Assembly (NCBI GenBank): GCA_041741895.1
Contig: JBGSJO010000055.1
Coordinates: forward strand, 1-5,488
Source: Allopontixanthobacter sp041741895
Lineage (GTDB): Bacteria; Pseudomonadota; Alphaproteobacteria; Sphingomonadales; Sphingomonadaceae
Length of the DNA stretch: 5,488 bases
Direction: 5' to 3'
The notes beneath the pieces are model-generated. The model was not told the origin of the DNA and ran no database searches. It worked only from the letters and a program-made list of their open reading frames with translations. Positions within the stretch are counted from its first letter, which is position 1, and each line of letters opens with the position of its first letter. Shown here piece after piece: positions 1-5,060 of the stretch. A program made the position numbers and the translations under genes.

Positions 1-124
1 CTTGCGCAAGGCTGCCGCCCGGACCTTCGACGACCTCATCGAAGCCATCGGAGACATCTGCAACCTCTACAATCCAGACGAATGCCAGAACTACTTCAAA
101 GCAGCAGGCTATGCGTCAGATTAA
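1..124 (+). CDS. IS630-family transposase, C-terminal end only (runs off the left edge)
   Basis: The first 124 bases read in one frame (first full codon at base 2) as a 40-residue tail beginning LRKAAARTF and ending NYFKAAGYASD, then TAA. This is the characteristic end of IS630-family (Tc1/mariner-like, DDE/D) transposases, which follow the catalytic 'PPYSPDLNPIE' block with an 'LRKA..RT...L...IG......P.EC.NY...AGYAS' tail. The catalytic residues lie outside the window, so I cannot say whether the enzyme is intact. The gene points towards the 3' end of fcl and stops about 50 bases before it. IS elements often sit beside polysaccharide genes, and this one lies outside the fcl frame. The right inverted repeat and the TA target duplication should be just downstream but cannot be delimited without the left end. 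Family assignment is recognition of the tail motif. Confidence 0.82.
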   Translation, partial: LRKAAARTFDDLIEAIGDICNLYNPDECQNYFKAAGYASD

Positions 125-175
125 CGGCACGATGCTCTAGACCGTCAAGAATTCTGCGAAGAAGAAACGAAGCGG
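125..175. other. Junction between IS630 element and fcl 3' end; probable IS right end
   Basis: These 51 bases lie between the transposase stop and the fcl stop codon, which converge. IS630 elements normally end within a few tens of bases of the transposase stop and are flanked by a TA dinucleotide, so the right terminus probably falls here. Short palindromes are visible (TCTAGA at 136-141, AGAATTCT at 148-155). I see no terminator with a T-run for either gene. The exact IS boundary is not resolved. Confidence 0.4.
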
Positions 176-1123
176 CTATATCGCTTGCGTCGATGACAAG
201 TAGCTTTGATATGCTTGAGCTATGCCCTCGCTCAGATCGATTTTGGGCGCCCAGCCCATTGCTGCCATCTTTTCCCCGCTCATCAACTTACGCGGGGTGC
301 CGTCGGGCTTGCTAGTATCCTTGGTGATGGTGCCGGTAAAGCCGACTATTTCGCAAACTTTCTCGGTCAGTTCGGCAATCGTGATGTCGGCGCCGAACCC
401 GAGGTTAATATGGCCTTCGCCGGAATAATGTTTGAGCAGGAAGATGCAGCCATCAGCCAGATCATCGACATGCAGGAATTCGCGGCGCGGTGATCCGGTG
501 CCCCAAATTTCGATCGACGCGGCGCCGGCTTCTTTCGCTTCATGCGCCTTGCGGATCAGCGCGGGCAGGACATGGCTGCCCGCAAGATCGTAATTGTCGC
601 CGGGGCCGTACAGATTGGTCGGCATTGCGCTGATGAAGTCGCTGCCATATTGGCGGCGATAGGACTGGCACAATTTGATCCCGGCGATCTTGGCGAGGGC
701 ATACCATTCGTTGGTCAGTTCCAGCGGGCCGGTAAGCAGCGCATCTTCCCTGATCGGCTGGTCGGCCAGTTTGGGATAGATGCAGGATGATCCGAGGAAC
801 AGGAGCTTCTCTGCCTGCTCCTGTCGAGCGGCCTCGATCAGATTGGCTTCGATCATTAGGTTATCGTACAGAAATTCCGCAGGGAAACTGTCGTTGGCCA
901 GAATCCCGCCAACTTTTGCGGCCGCGACAATCACCACGTCGGGTCTGGACTGCGCCATCCAGCCCCGCACCGCCGCCTGTTCGCGCAGATCGATCGACCG
1001 ATCGGACGTCAGGACGGTGCAATTTTCTTGTTCGAGGCGCCGGACCAGAGCCGCGCCAACCATCCCCTTGTGGCCCGCAACGTAAACCCGTTTTCCGGTC
1101 AGCGGGAACGCCGCATCGGCCAT
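176..1123 (-). CDS. fcl: GDP-L-fucose synthase (GDP-4-keto-6-deoxy-D-mannose 3,5-epimerase/4-reductase)
   Basis: This cytoplasmic short-chain dehydrogenase/reductase performs the last step to GDP-L-fucose: C3/C5 epimerisation and NADPH-dependent C4 reduction of GDP-4-keto-6-deoxymannose. The product has 315 residues, close to the 321 of E. coli Fcl (WcaG). The N-terminal Rossmann loop AGHKGMVG is at residues 16-23. Catalytic residues known from E. coli all have counterparts: Ser and Cys in GSSCIYP (S112, C114), the YALAK motif (Y141, K145) and His in SHVLPAL (H184). The conserved KVGGI, PTNLYGP, REFLHVDD and SKPDGTPRKL blocks are also present. The ATG directly follows the gmd stop (TGAATG), with AAGGA 7 bases upstream, inside gmd. 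The gene is therefore the second of a two-gene operon fed by Gmd. The C-terminus looks intact, so the nearby IS has not truncated it. Confidence 0.96.
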   Translation of the reverse strand: MADAAFPLTGKRVYVAGHKGMVGAALVRRLEQENCTVLTSDRSIDLREQAAVRGWMAQSRPDVVIVAAAKVGGILANDSFPAEFLYDNLMIEANLIEAARQEQAEKLLFLGSSCIYPKLADQPIREDALLTGPLELTNEWYALAKIAGIKLCQSYRRQYGSDFISAMPTNLYGPGDNYDLAGSHVLPALIRKAHEAKEAGAASIEIWGTGSPRREFLHVDDLADGCIFLLKHYSGEGHINLGFGADITIAELTEKVCEIVGFTGTITKDTSKPDGTPRKLMSGEKMAAMGWAPKIDLSEGIAQAYQSYLSSTQAI

Positions 1124-2188
1124 TCAGGCGTCCTTCGAAATCGGCGCGTCACGCATCAGCAGCAGATCCGCCTCGACCATTTCACGCGCCAATTCGCGCA
1201 CGCTGGTGTCATGTTCCCAGCCCAGCTTTTCCTTGGCCTTGGTCGGATCGCCCAGCAGCAATTCCACTTCGGTCGGGCGAAAATAGCGCGGATCGACTTC
1301 GATCAGCAGGCGGTCGTCATCCTTGGCATAGCCTTTTTCATCTACGCCTTCTCCGCGAAATTCGACGGGTACCCCGGCATCTTCGAACGCCCAGCGGACA
1401 AAATCGCGCACTTCGGTGGTGACGCCGGTGGCCAGCACATAATCGTCGGCCTCGTCCATCTGCATCATCATCCACATGCCGCGCACATATTCGCGGGCGT
1501 GGCCCCAGTCGCGCTTCGCATCGAGATTGCCGAGGTACAATTTGTCCTGTCGGCCAAGCGCAATTGCGGCGGCGGCGCGGGTGATCTTGCGGGTTACGAA
1601 AGTCTCGCCGCGCATCGGGCTTTCATGGTTGAACAGGATGCCATTGGAGGCATGCATGCCGTACGCTTCGCGGTAATTGACCGTGATCCAGTAGGAATAA
1701 AGTTTGGCTACGCCGTAAGGAGAGCGGGGGTAAAACGGGGTCGTTTCGCTTTGCGGCACTTCCTGGACCAGCCCGTAGAGTTCGCTGGTCGACGCCTGAT
1801 AGAACCGGGTAGTCTTTTCCATGCCCAGGATACGGATCGCCTCGAGCAGTCGCAGCGTGCCGATGGCATCGGCGTTAGCGGTATATTCCGGAGTCTCGAA
1901 CGATACCGCCACATGGCTTTGCGCAGCGAGGTTGTAGATCTCGGTCGGCTTCACTTCCTGCACAATCCGAATCAAGTTGGTGGAATCCGTCAGGTCACCG
2001 TAATGCAGCACGAAATTCTGGTTCTGGACGTGGGGATCTTGATAGATATCTTCGATCCGGCCGGTGTTGAACGAAGAAGAACGGCGCTTCACACCGTGAA
2101 CTTCATACCCCTTTTCCAGCAGCAATTGCGCCAGATAGGCACCGTCCTGACCGGTAATCCCCGTTACTAGGGCTACTTTTCTCGACAA
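1124..2188 (-). CDS. gmd: GDP-mannose 4,6-dehydratase
   Basis: This NADP-dependent SDR enzyme converts GDP-D-mannose to GDP-4-keto-6-deoxy-D-mannose, the substrate of the adjoining fcl product (the branch point could also feed rhamnose or perosamine routes). The 354-residue length is normal. The Rossmann motif GITGQDGAYL is at 10-19, the GMD-type RRSSSFNTGRI nucleotide-binding segment at 35-45, the catalytic Thr/Glu in ASTSELYG (T134, E136), and the YxxxK pair in SPYGVAK (Y158, K162). Other family blocks seen are NHESPMRGETFVTRKI, GNLDAKRDWGHA and the C-terminal RPTEVELLLGDPTKAKEKLGW. The start is TTG at 2188-2186: an in-frame TAA lies three codons upstream (2197-2195), and only an ATT intervenes besides a GAA codon. 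GGAG at 2201-2198 sits 9 bases ahead of TTG. The gene ends with TGA directly before the fcl ATG. Confidence 0.96.
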   Translation of the reverse strand: MSRKVALVTGITGQDGAYLAQLLLEKGYEVHGVKRRSSSFNTGRIEDIYQDPHVQNQNFVLHYGDLTDSTNLIRIVQEVKPTEIYNLAAQSHVAVSFETPEYTANADAIGTLRLLEAIRILGMEKTTRFYQASTSELYGLVQEVPQSETTPFYPRSPYGVAKLYSYWITVNYREAYGMHASNGILFNHESPMRGETFVTRKITRAAAAIALGRQDKLYLGNLDAKRDWGHAREYVRGMWMMMQMDEADDYVLATGVTTEVRDFVRWAFEDAGVPVEFRGEGVDEKGYAKDDDRLLIEVDPRYFRPTEVELLLGDPTKAKEKLGWEHDTSVRELAREMVEADLLLMRDAPISKDA

Positions 2189-2276
2189 AATTTCTTACTC
2201 CAAGGCTCAAATTTGGCGTCCGTAAATTCAATGCCAATTTCAATGCTCACAAACGAAAGCTATAATTCTGAATAAT
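2189..2276. other. AT-rich spacer between mnmA and gmd (promoter or leader of gmd)
   Basis: The 88 bases between the mnmA stop and the gmd start are clearly more AT-rich than the flanking genes, as expected for a regulatory spacer. Two structures are visible. One is a dyad, TTGGC (2213-2217) and GCCAA (2233-2237), extended imperfectly by AAA/TTT on the outside, with a 15-base loop. The other is a 12-base-period direct repeat sharing TTCAATGC (2227-2234 and 2239-2246). Neither is followed by a T-run on the minus strand, so it does not look like a classical terminator for mnmA. I could not pick a convincing -35/-10 pair. A TATAAT at 2261-2266 lies on the plus strand and has no gene to serve. 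Confidence 0.35.
2198..2201 (-). promoter_or_regulatory. Ribosome binding site that supports the TTG start of gmd
   Basis: On the minus strand GGAG precedes the TTG codon by 9 bases, within TTGGAGTAAG. Because an in-frame TAA overlaps this spacer, the TTG is the only sensible initiation codon near the conserved N-terminus. Confidence 0.6.
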
Positions 2277-3437
2277 CTACGCCATCACAAGTCTTTCCGT
2301 CGAATCGATCCAGCCGCCGCCGACCACCCGCTCCCCGGCATAAATCACTGCGGCCTGTCCCGGCGCGACACCAAATTCGGGATTGGCAAACCGCAAGGTG
2401 ACAGTCTCGCCGTCGCCCAGCGAACCCTCCAGCACCACCGGCACCGGCTTCGACAAGGAGCGGACTTTGGCGGTTAGTGGCATTTCGGGAAGCGGCCCGA
2501 TCCGATTGGTTTCGATCACGGCGGCTGCGCCCACTGCGAGCAGGCGCTTGGGACCGACGCGTACTTCTGCCGTCCCGGCATTCAAGCCGATCACGTAAAG
2601 AGGCTCGGGCTGGCCGCCCACTTCAAGCCCGCGCCGCTGGCCGACGGTGAAATGAATTACGCCCTTGTGCTCGCCCAATGTCTCGCCGGTTTCGGCATGC
2701 ACGATCGCGCCCGGTCTTGCGCCTTGTGGGCGCAATGCCTTGACGATTTTCGCATAGTCGCCATCGGGGACAAAGCAGATATCCTGGCTGTCGGGCTTGG
2801 CCGCATTGCGCAGGCCCGCCTGCTGGGCCAATTCGCGCACCTGGGCCTTGGGCAATCCGCCGAGCGGGAAACGCAGGAAATCCAGCTGCGCTTCGGTGGT
2901 GGCGTAAAGGAAATAGGACTGGTCGCGCGCCGGATCGAGCGCACGGTGCAGCTGCGCCCCTGCCAGGCCCATTTCGCGGCGCACATAATGACCGGTCGCC
3001 AGGCAATCGGCGCCCAACTCGCGTGCCATGCGCAGCAGGTCGGTAAATTTTGGCCCCATGTTGCAGCGGATGCAGGGCACCGGTGTGCGGCCCTGCAGAT
3101 AATCATCGGCAAAAGTTTCGACCACCTCTTCGCGAAAGGCGCTTTCATGGTCGAACACGTAATGGGCAATGCCCAGCCGGTCCGCCACGGCGCGGGCATC
3201 GCTGATATCGTCCCCCGCACAGCACGCGCCCTTGCGCCCACTCGCCGCACCGTAATCATAGAGCTGCAGGGTAATCCCGATGACTTCGGCGCCGCTGGCT
3301 GCGGCCAGTGCGGCGACCACGGACGAATCGACCCCGCCCGACATGGCGACGACAATCCGGCACTCGCTCGCTGCGCGGGGCAGGTCGAACAGGCTCGCAG
3401 GGTCCAGTGCTGAATCAAACAGGGCGGCGGTATCCAT
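2277..3437 (-). CDS. mnmA: tRNA-specific 2-thiouridylase MnmA
   Basis: MnmA (TrmU) activates U34 of tRNA-Lys, -Glu and -Gln with ATP and inserts sulfur to give 2-thiouridine; it acts in the cytoplasm at the end of a sulfur relay. Numbering from the GTG at 3443, the PP-loop SGGVDSS is at 35-41. The catalytic Cys is in PCIRCN (C127), the second active Cys in SQDICF (C223), and the HFTVGQRRGL segment at 264-273 opens the central/C-terminal beta-barrel region. ATGHY and DQSYFLY are also present. I prefer the ATG at 3437-3435 (386 aa) over the GTG two codons earlier, because AAGGGG is 7 bases from the ATG but only 1 base from the GTG. The roughly 25 residues before the PP-loop core resemble the N-terminal extension common in alphaproteobacterial MnmA. 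The gene appears to be transcribed alone, divergent from the sciP pair. Confidence 0.96.
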   Translation of the reverse strand: MDTAALFDSALDPASLFDLPRAASECRIVVAMSGGVDSSVVAALAAASGAEVIGITLQLYDYGAASGRKGACCAGDDISDARAVADRLGIAHYVFDHESAFREEVVETFADDYLQGRTPVPCIRCNMGPKFTDLLRMARELGADCLATGHYVRREMGLAGAQLHRALDPARDQSYFLYATTEAQLDFLRFPLGGLPKAQVRELAQQAGLRNAAKPDSQDICFVPDGDYAKIVKALRPQGARPGAIVHAETGETLGEHKGVIHFTVGQRRGLEVGGQPEPLYVIGLNAGTAEVRVGPKRLLAVGAAAVIETNRIGPLPEMPLTAKVRSLSKPVPVVLEGSLGDGETVTLRFANPEFGVAPGQAAVIYAGERVVGGGWIDSTERLVMA

Positions 3438-3443
3438 GGCCAC

Positions 3444-3606
3444 GCCCCTTACACATCTGCGCGGGCCGGGGCCAGAGGCGTAAATTCAGCGCCTGGATAT
3501 GGCTCGCGGTCGCCTGCGCCGGATACGGCGGGCGCCCAAGTTTCCTAACCGGAGGTAAACCCGGGCTTTACCCTATCTTGACCAAAGCGCTGGTAAGGGA
3601 CTTGTC
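3444..3606. promoter_or_regulatory. Divergent control region between mnmA and the sciP-linked pair
   Basis: No gene is seen in these 163 bases (169 if mnmA starts at the ATG), which must hold the promoters for mnmA (leftward) and the small gene before sciP (rightward). A perfect dyad, GGTAAA (3554-3559) and TTTACC (3567-3572), surrounds CCCGGG and sits 34 bases before the plus-strand ATG. Overlapping it, CTAA-N7-TAAAC (3545-3560) resembles the CtrA box TTAA-N7-TTAAC with two mismatches. This is suggestive only: sciP is CtrA-activated in Caulobacter, but the match is degenerate. AAGGGA at 3595-3600 is a good ribosome binding site for the plus-strand gene, 6 bases from its ATG. Confidence 0.4.
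3445..3450 (-). promoter_or_regulatory. Ribosome binding site that decides the mnmA start
   Basis: AAGGGG on the minus strand lies 7 bases before the ATG at 3437 but overlaps the usual spacing zone of the upstream in-frame GTG at 3443 (1 base). This favours the ATG. Confidence 0.6.
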
Positions 3607-3996
3607 ATGAACGAAGTGCTCATCAGTGAATTCGCCCGCAGCGAGGCTCGTATTGAGCCTTGGGGCGAGGCGGCGGAAGGATCGCCATTGCGCCCTGTCC
3701 TGTGGTCGGAACTGACCGCCAGGCTGGCTGCGATGCGTGATCTGCGCCGCAGCCTGTCGGGAACATCGCGGGCGGGCGGGGCTAATTTCTCGTCGCTCGC
3801 GGCGGCAGGATCTCATTCCTCCTCCGCATTCACGAATTTTGCCGAACCTTGCGAGGAACCGCAGCATCCCTGCCCACAGGTTAATGCGAGGGCGCTGAAT
3901 ATTAACCCTAAAGCTTTAGCGGATCGAAAAGGCCCGGCGCCTAAAAGTTCGCATGAACCGAATTGCGTGACCCCCGGTGACCGAGAGTTGAAATGA
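3607..3996 (+). CDS. Small protein of unknown function, overlapping and probably coupled to sciP
   Basis: I do not recognise a family. The 129-residue product has no signal peptide, membrane segment or clear motif. The N-terminal half (about 1-55) looks like ordinary coding sequence, with a Trp-containing, Arg/Leu-rich stretch (EPWGEAAEGSPLRPVLWSE, then LTARLAAMRDLRRSL) that could form a helix. The C-terminal half is Ser, Pro and Asn rich, probably disordered, with lower-GC codons, and ends in a hydrophilic segment with NCVTPGDRELK. Support for a real gene: AAGGGA 6 bases before the ATG, and a 4-base ATGA overlap with sciP at 3993-3996, typical of translational coupling. Against: the 3' part contains palindromic DNA that could be the sciP control region, so the true coding part might be shorter or the frame partly fortuitous. 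A regulator or partner linked to SciP is possible but unproven. Confidence 0.6.
   Translation: MNEVLISEFARSEARIEPWGEAAEGSPLRPVLWSELTARLAAMRDLRRSLSGTSRAGGANFSSLAAAGSHSSSAFTNFAEPCEEPQHPCPQVNARALNINPKALADRKGPAPKSSHEPNCVTPGDRELK
3879..3907. promoter_or_regulatory. Inverted TTAACC half-sites upstream of sciP
   Basis: GGTTAAT (3879-3885) and ATTAACC (3901-3907) form a perfect 7-bp inverted repeat with a 15-base spacer, 86 bases before the sciP ATG. TTAACC is the half-site of the alphaproteobacterial CtrA box, but the usual arrangement is direct (TTAA-N7-TTAAC), which is not found here. It may be an operator or a stem. It lies inside the preceding reading frame. Confidence 0.35.
3908..3919. repeat. 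12-bp perfect palindrome CTAAAGCTTTAG
   Basis: This self-complementary 12-mer directly follows the TTAACC inverted repeat. It is 73 bases ahead of the sciP start in a locally AT-richer patch. It could be a protein binding site; chance cannot be excluded. Confidence 0.35.
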
Positions 3997-4292
3997 TTGA
4001 AAACCAGAAAATCCGCGCCGCGCAAGTCATTGGCCCCCTTGGGGAACCTCTGACGATCAAGGATCTGCCGCCGCCGAGCACCAAACGATGGGTTGTGCGC
4101 CGCAAGGCCGAAGTGGTTGCTGCCGTCAATGGCGGCCTGCTGACGATCGATGAAGTGCTGGAACGCTATAATCTGACGCTGGAAGAATTCGCTTCGTGGC
4201 AGCGCGCGGTCGACCGTTCGGGCATGCAGGGTCTGCGGGTTACCCGTATCCAGCATTATCGCGATCTGTACGAGCGCCAGCTGAAATACTGA
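3993..4292 (+). CDS. sciP: SciP-type cell-cycle regulator (DUF1153, CtrA inhibitor)
   Basis: SciP is a small helix-turn-helix protein of Alphaproteobacteria. In Caulobacter it accumulates in G1 cells, binds CtrA and DNA, and represses CtrA-activated genes. The 99-residue product carries the family signature almost throughout: VIGPLGEPLTIKDLPPP at 12-28, TKRWVVRRKAEVVAAV at 30-45, GGLLTIDE at 47-54, RYNLTLEEFASWQ at 58-70 and GLRVTRIQHYR at 80-90. The predicted HTH spans roughly 36-72, with basic KRW..RRK residues at its start. Length is near the usual 90-100. The ATG overlaps the stop of the preceding unknown gene (ATGA), with a modest GAGAG 5 bases upstream, so translation may depend on coupling. 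Function in this organism is inferred from the family; in sphingomonads the CtrA network differs and is often not essential. Confidence 0.93.
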   Translation: MIENQKIRAAQVIGPLGEPLTIKDLPPPSTKRWVVRRKAEVVAAVNGGLLTIDEVLERYNLTLEEFASWQRAVDRSGMQGLRVTRIQHYRDLYERQLKY

Positions 4293-4316
4293 ACCCGGGC
4301 GCTATTTACCGCGTGT

Positions 4317-4333
4317 TTCGGGCCATGCCCGAA
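4317..4333 (+). terminator. Hairpin after sciP, possible weak terminator
   Basis: A perfect 7-bp stem, TTCGGGC and GCCCGAA with a CAT loop, starts 25 bases after the sciP stop. It is followed by CCGTTTGATTG rather than a clean T-run, so intrinsic termination would be weak. It could instead mark the mRNA 3' end or protect it from exonucleases. Confidence 0.4.
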
Positions 4334-4402
4334 CCGTTTGATTGAAATTAGCCTTTTCCGCCCGACTATCCTAATATCCATCTGCCCGGCGATTAATGAC
4401 CG

Positions 4403-4430
4403 GGAACCGATTTGAATTGCCCAGCGTTAT
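4403..4430 (+). promoter_or_regulatory. Putative EcfG-type (general stress response) promoter for the glsB-like gene
   Basis: GGAACC (4403-4408) and CGTTAT (4425-4430) are separated by 16 bases. This fits the alphaproteobacterial EcfG/RpoE2 pattern (GGAAC about 18-19 bases before a TT). The -10 end lies 41 bases from the ATG at 4472, leaving a 5' UTR of about 35 bases. The downstream gene belongs to a stress-associated membrane protein family, which fits the regulon. A short dyad, CCCGG (4385-4389) and CCGGG (4400-4404), touches the -35 element. The match is by eye. Confidence 0.55.
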
Positions 4431-4471
4431 TGCTGTAACATCAGATCGAAAACAAAGCAGGAGGATGCAAT

Positions 4472-4738
4472 ATGGAACAAGGGTGGATTGTTACAATTAT
4501 TGTCGGCGGAATTGCTGGATGGCTTGCGAGCATGGTGATGAATCGTGATGCCTCCATGGGAATTCTATGGAACATCGTCATCGGTATTATCGGTGGGATC
4601 ATCGGCAGCTGGATCGGCAGTGCTACCGGCCTTCTGCCCACCGGCGGCGGCTGGATCATGTATCTGGTAACAGCAACCGTTGGCGCCGTGGTACTGCTCG
4701 GGATCGTGAACCTCGTCCAGCGCGGCCGCGTTCGCTAG
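4472..4738 (+). CDS. GlsB/YeaQ/YmgE family stress-response membrane protein
   Basis: This is an 88-residue, very hydrophobic, glycine-rich protein of the transglycosylase-associated (GlsB/YeaQ/YmgE) family: small inner-membrane proteins induced by stress, with no proven biochemical activity. Three membrane segments are visible at about residues 5-23 (GGIAGWLASMVM), 31-53 (GIIGGIIGSWIGSATG) and 61-82, joined by short loops and ending in a basic QRGRVR tail that should face the cytoplasm. Length matches the usual 80-100. The ATG has a near-perfect AGGAGG (4459-4464) at 7 bases, implying strong translation. The gene appears monocistronic: a possible EcfG promoter lies upstream and a strong terminator downstream. 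The stop codon lies within a 19-base sequence that recurs 27 bases later, so the end of the gene arose in a duplicated patch. Confidence 0.9.
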   Translation: MEQGWIVTIIVGGIAGWLASMVMNRDASMGILWNIVIGIIGGIIGSWIGSATGLLPTGGGWIMYLVTATVGAVVLLGIVNLVQRGRVR

Positions 4739-4772
4739 AACGAAAGAACAATACGCGTTCGCTAGAACGAAA
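4727..4772 (+). repeat. Two 19-bp direct repeats (27-bp period) spanning the stop codon, each with a hairpin
   Basis: CGCGTTCGCTAGAACGAAA occurs at 4727-4745 and again, identical, at 4754-4772. The first copy carries the last codons and TAG stop of the glsB-like gene; the second copy is untranslated. Each copy contains CGTTC-GCTA-GAACG (4729-4742 and 4756-4769), a 5-bp stem with a 4-base loop. The remaining 8 bases of the period are only partly similar (GAACAATA against CACCAATC). A tandem duplication of the gene end is the simplest origin. Confidence 0.85.
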
Positions 4773-4775
4773 CAC

Positions 4776-4791
4776 CAATCCACATGGATTG
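4776..4791 (+). repeat. 16-base hairpin CAATCC-ACAT-GGATTG before the terminator
   Basis: A perfect 6-bp stem (7 bp if A4782 and T4785 also pair) sits between the duplicated hairpins and the terminator. Four consecutive hairpins are thus packed into about 95 bases of 3' region. Confidence 0.55.
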
Positions 4792-4795
4792 ACGG

Positions 4796-4826
4796 AAGCG
4801 GGGTGGCCACGGCCATCCCGCTTTTT
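4796..4826 (+). terminator. Strong rho-independent terminator of the glsB-like gene
   Basis: AAGCGGGGTGGCC (4796-4808) pairs with GGCCATCCCGCTT (4811-4823) through 13 positions with one G-U pair. In RNA the tip would open to a 4-base loop. The stem runs into TTTTT (4822-4826). It lies 58 bases after the stop codon and insulates the gene from the efflux gene downstream. Confidence 0.9.
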
Positions 4827-5060
4827 GTGTCTGGAGCGCGGCCTGCCGGATCTTCGGGCCGAAAGAATGTCTTAGCGGCGCCGGAGCGCTGGTCGAACAG
4901 ATACGTCGCCGGTCGAGCGCTTTATTGCCCCGCTTGGCGAGGCAGTCTATGGTTGGCGTCATAGATCACCGCTTGCTTGCATTGGGTGATATATGTCTAT
5001 AACACACCTGCCGGGCAATCTCTCAAAGCCAGGCCGTTTGATGACTAAGGCAATCGCGCA
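4827..5060. other. 234-base spacer before the efflux adaptor gene
   Basis: I see no convincing gene, tRNA or rRNA here; short frames on both strands lack ribosome binding sites and recognisable sequence. GAGCGC recurs three times (around 4835, 4884 and 4915) without clear order. A 7-bp stem with one mismatch (GCCCCGC, loop TTG, GCGAGGC; 4927-4943) is visible. The right third is AT-richer and probably holds the promoter of the efflux gene. Confidence 0.5.
4976..5005 (+). promoter_or_regulatory. Possible promoter with overlapping operator-like dyad for the efflux gene
   Basis: TATAAC (4998-5003) is a fair -10, with a TTGCAT-like -35 about 15 bases upstream, a short spacing. An inverted repeat, GTGATATA (4986-4993), TGTC, TATAACAC (4998-5005), matches at 7 of 8 positions and covers the -10. 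This is the arrangement expected for a TetR/MarR-type repressor site controlling an efflux operon. No such regulator is in the window, so this is a weak inference. Confidence 0.35.

Noticed and set aside
1028..2170. A 380-codon plus-strand open frame opposite gmd
   Set aside because: It is the antisense shadow of gmd, which has full catalytic motifs. The translation is rich in His, Phe, Gln and Ala runs typical of a mirrored GC-rich gene, and it has no family signature.
2652..3418. Two overlapping 253-codon frames, one per strand, within mnmA
   Set aside because: Both coincide with the well-supported mnmA gene in other frames and show no recognisable domain.
3855..3882. Second GGAAC followed by TT, as a possible EcfG promoter for sciP
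   Set aside because: The spacing (21 bases to TT) is outside the range of the consensus, and the CGTT context is missing.
4207..4216. GTCGAC site inside sciP, similar to a motif linked with SciP or other cell-cycle factors
   Set aside because: A 6-bp palindrome of this composition is expected by chance in GC-rich coding DNA, and another copy lies inside gmd near 1789.
3813..4256. A 147-codon minus-strand frame opposite sciP
   Set aside because: SciP conservation over the opposite strand is strong, and this frame has no motif. It also crosses the end of the neighbouring gene.
4870..4920. tRNA-like stretch containing GGTCGAAC
   Set aside because: The T-loop resemblance is partial, and no acceptor stem, anticodon arm or CCA-adjacent fold could be drawn around it.
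4762..4962. A 66-codon minus-strand frame through the terminator and spacer
   Set aside because: It runs through the terminator stem and hairpins, lacks a convincing ribosome binding site, and its composition looks like non-coding sequence.
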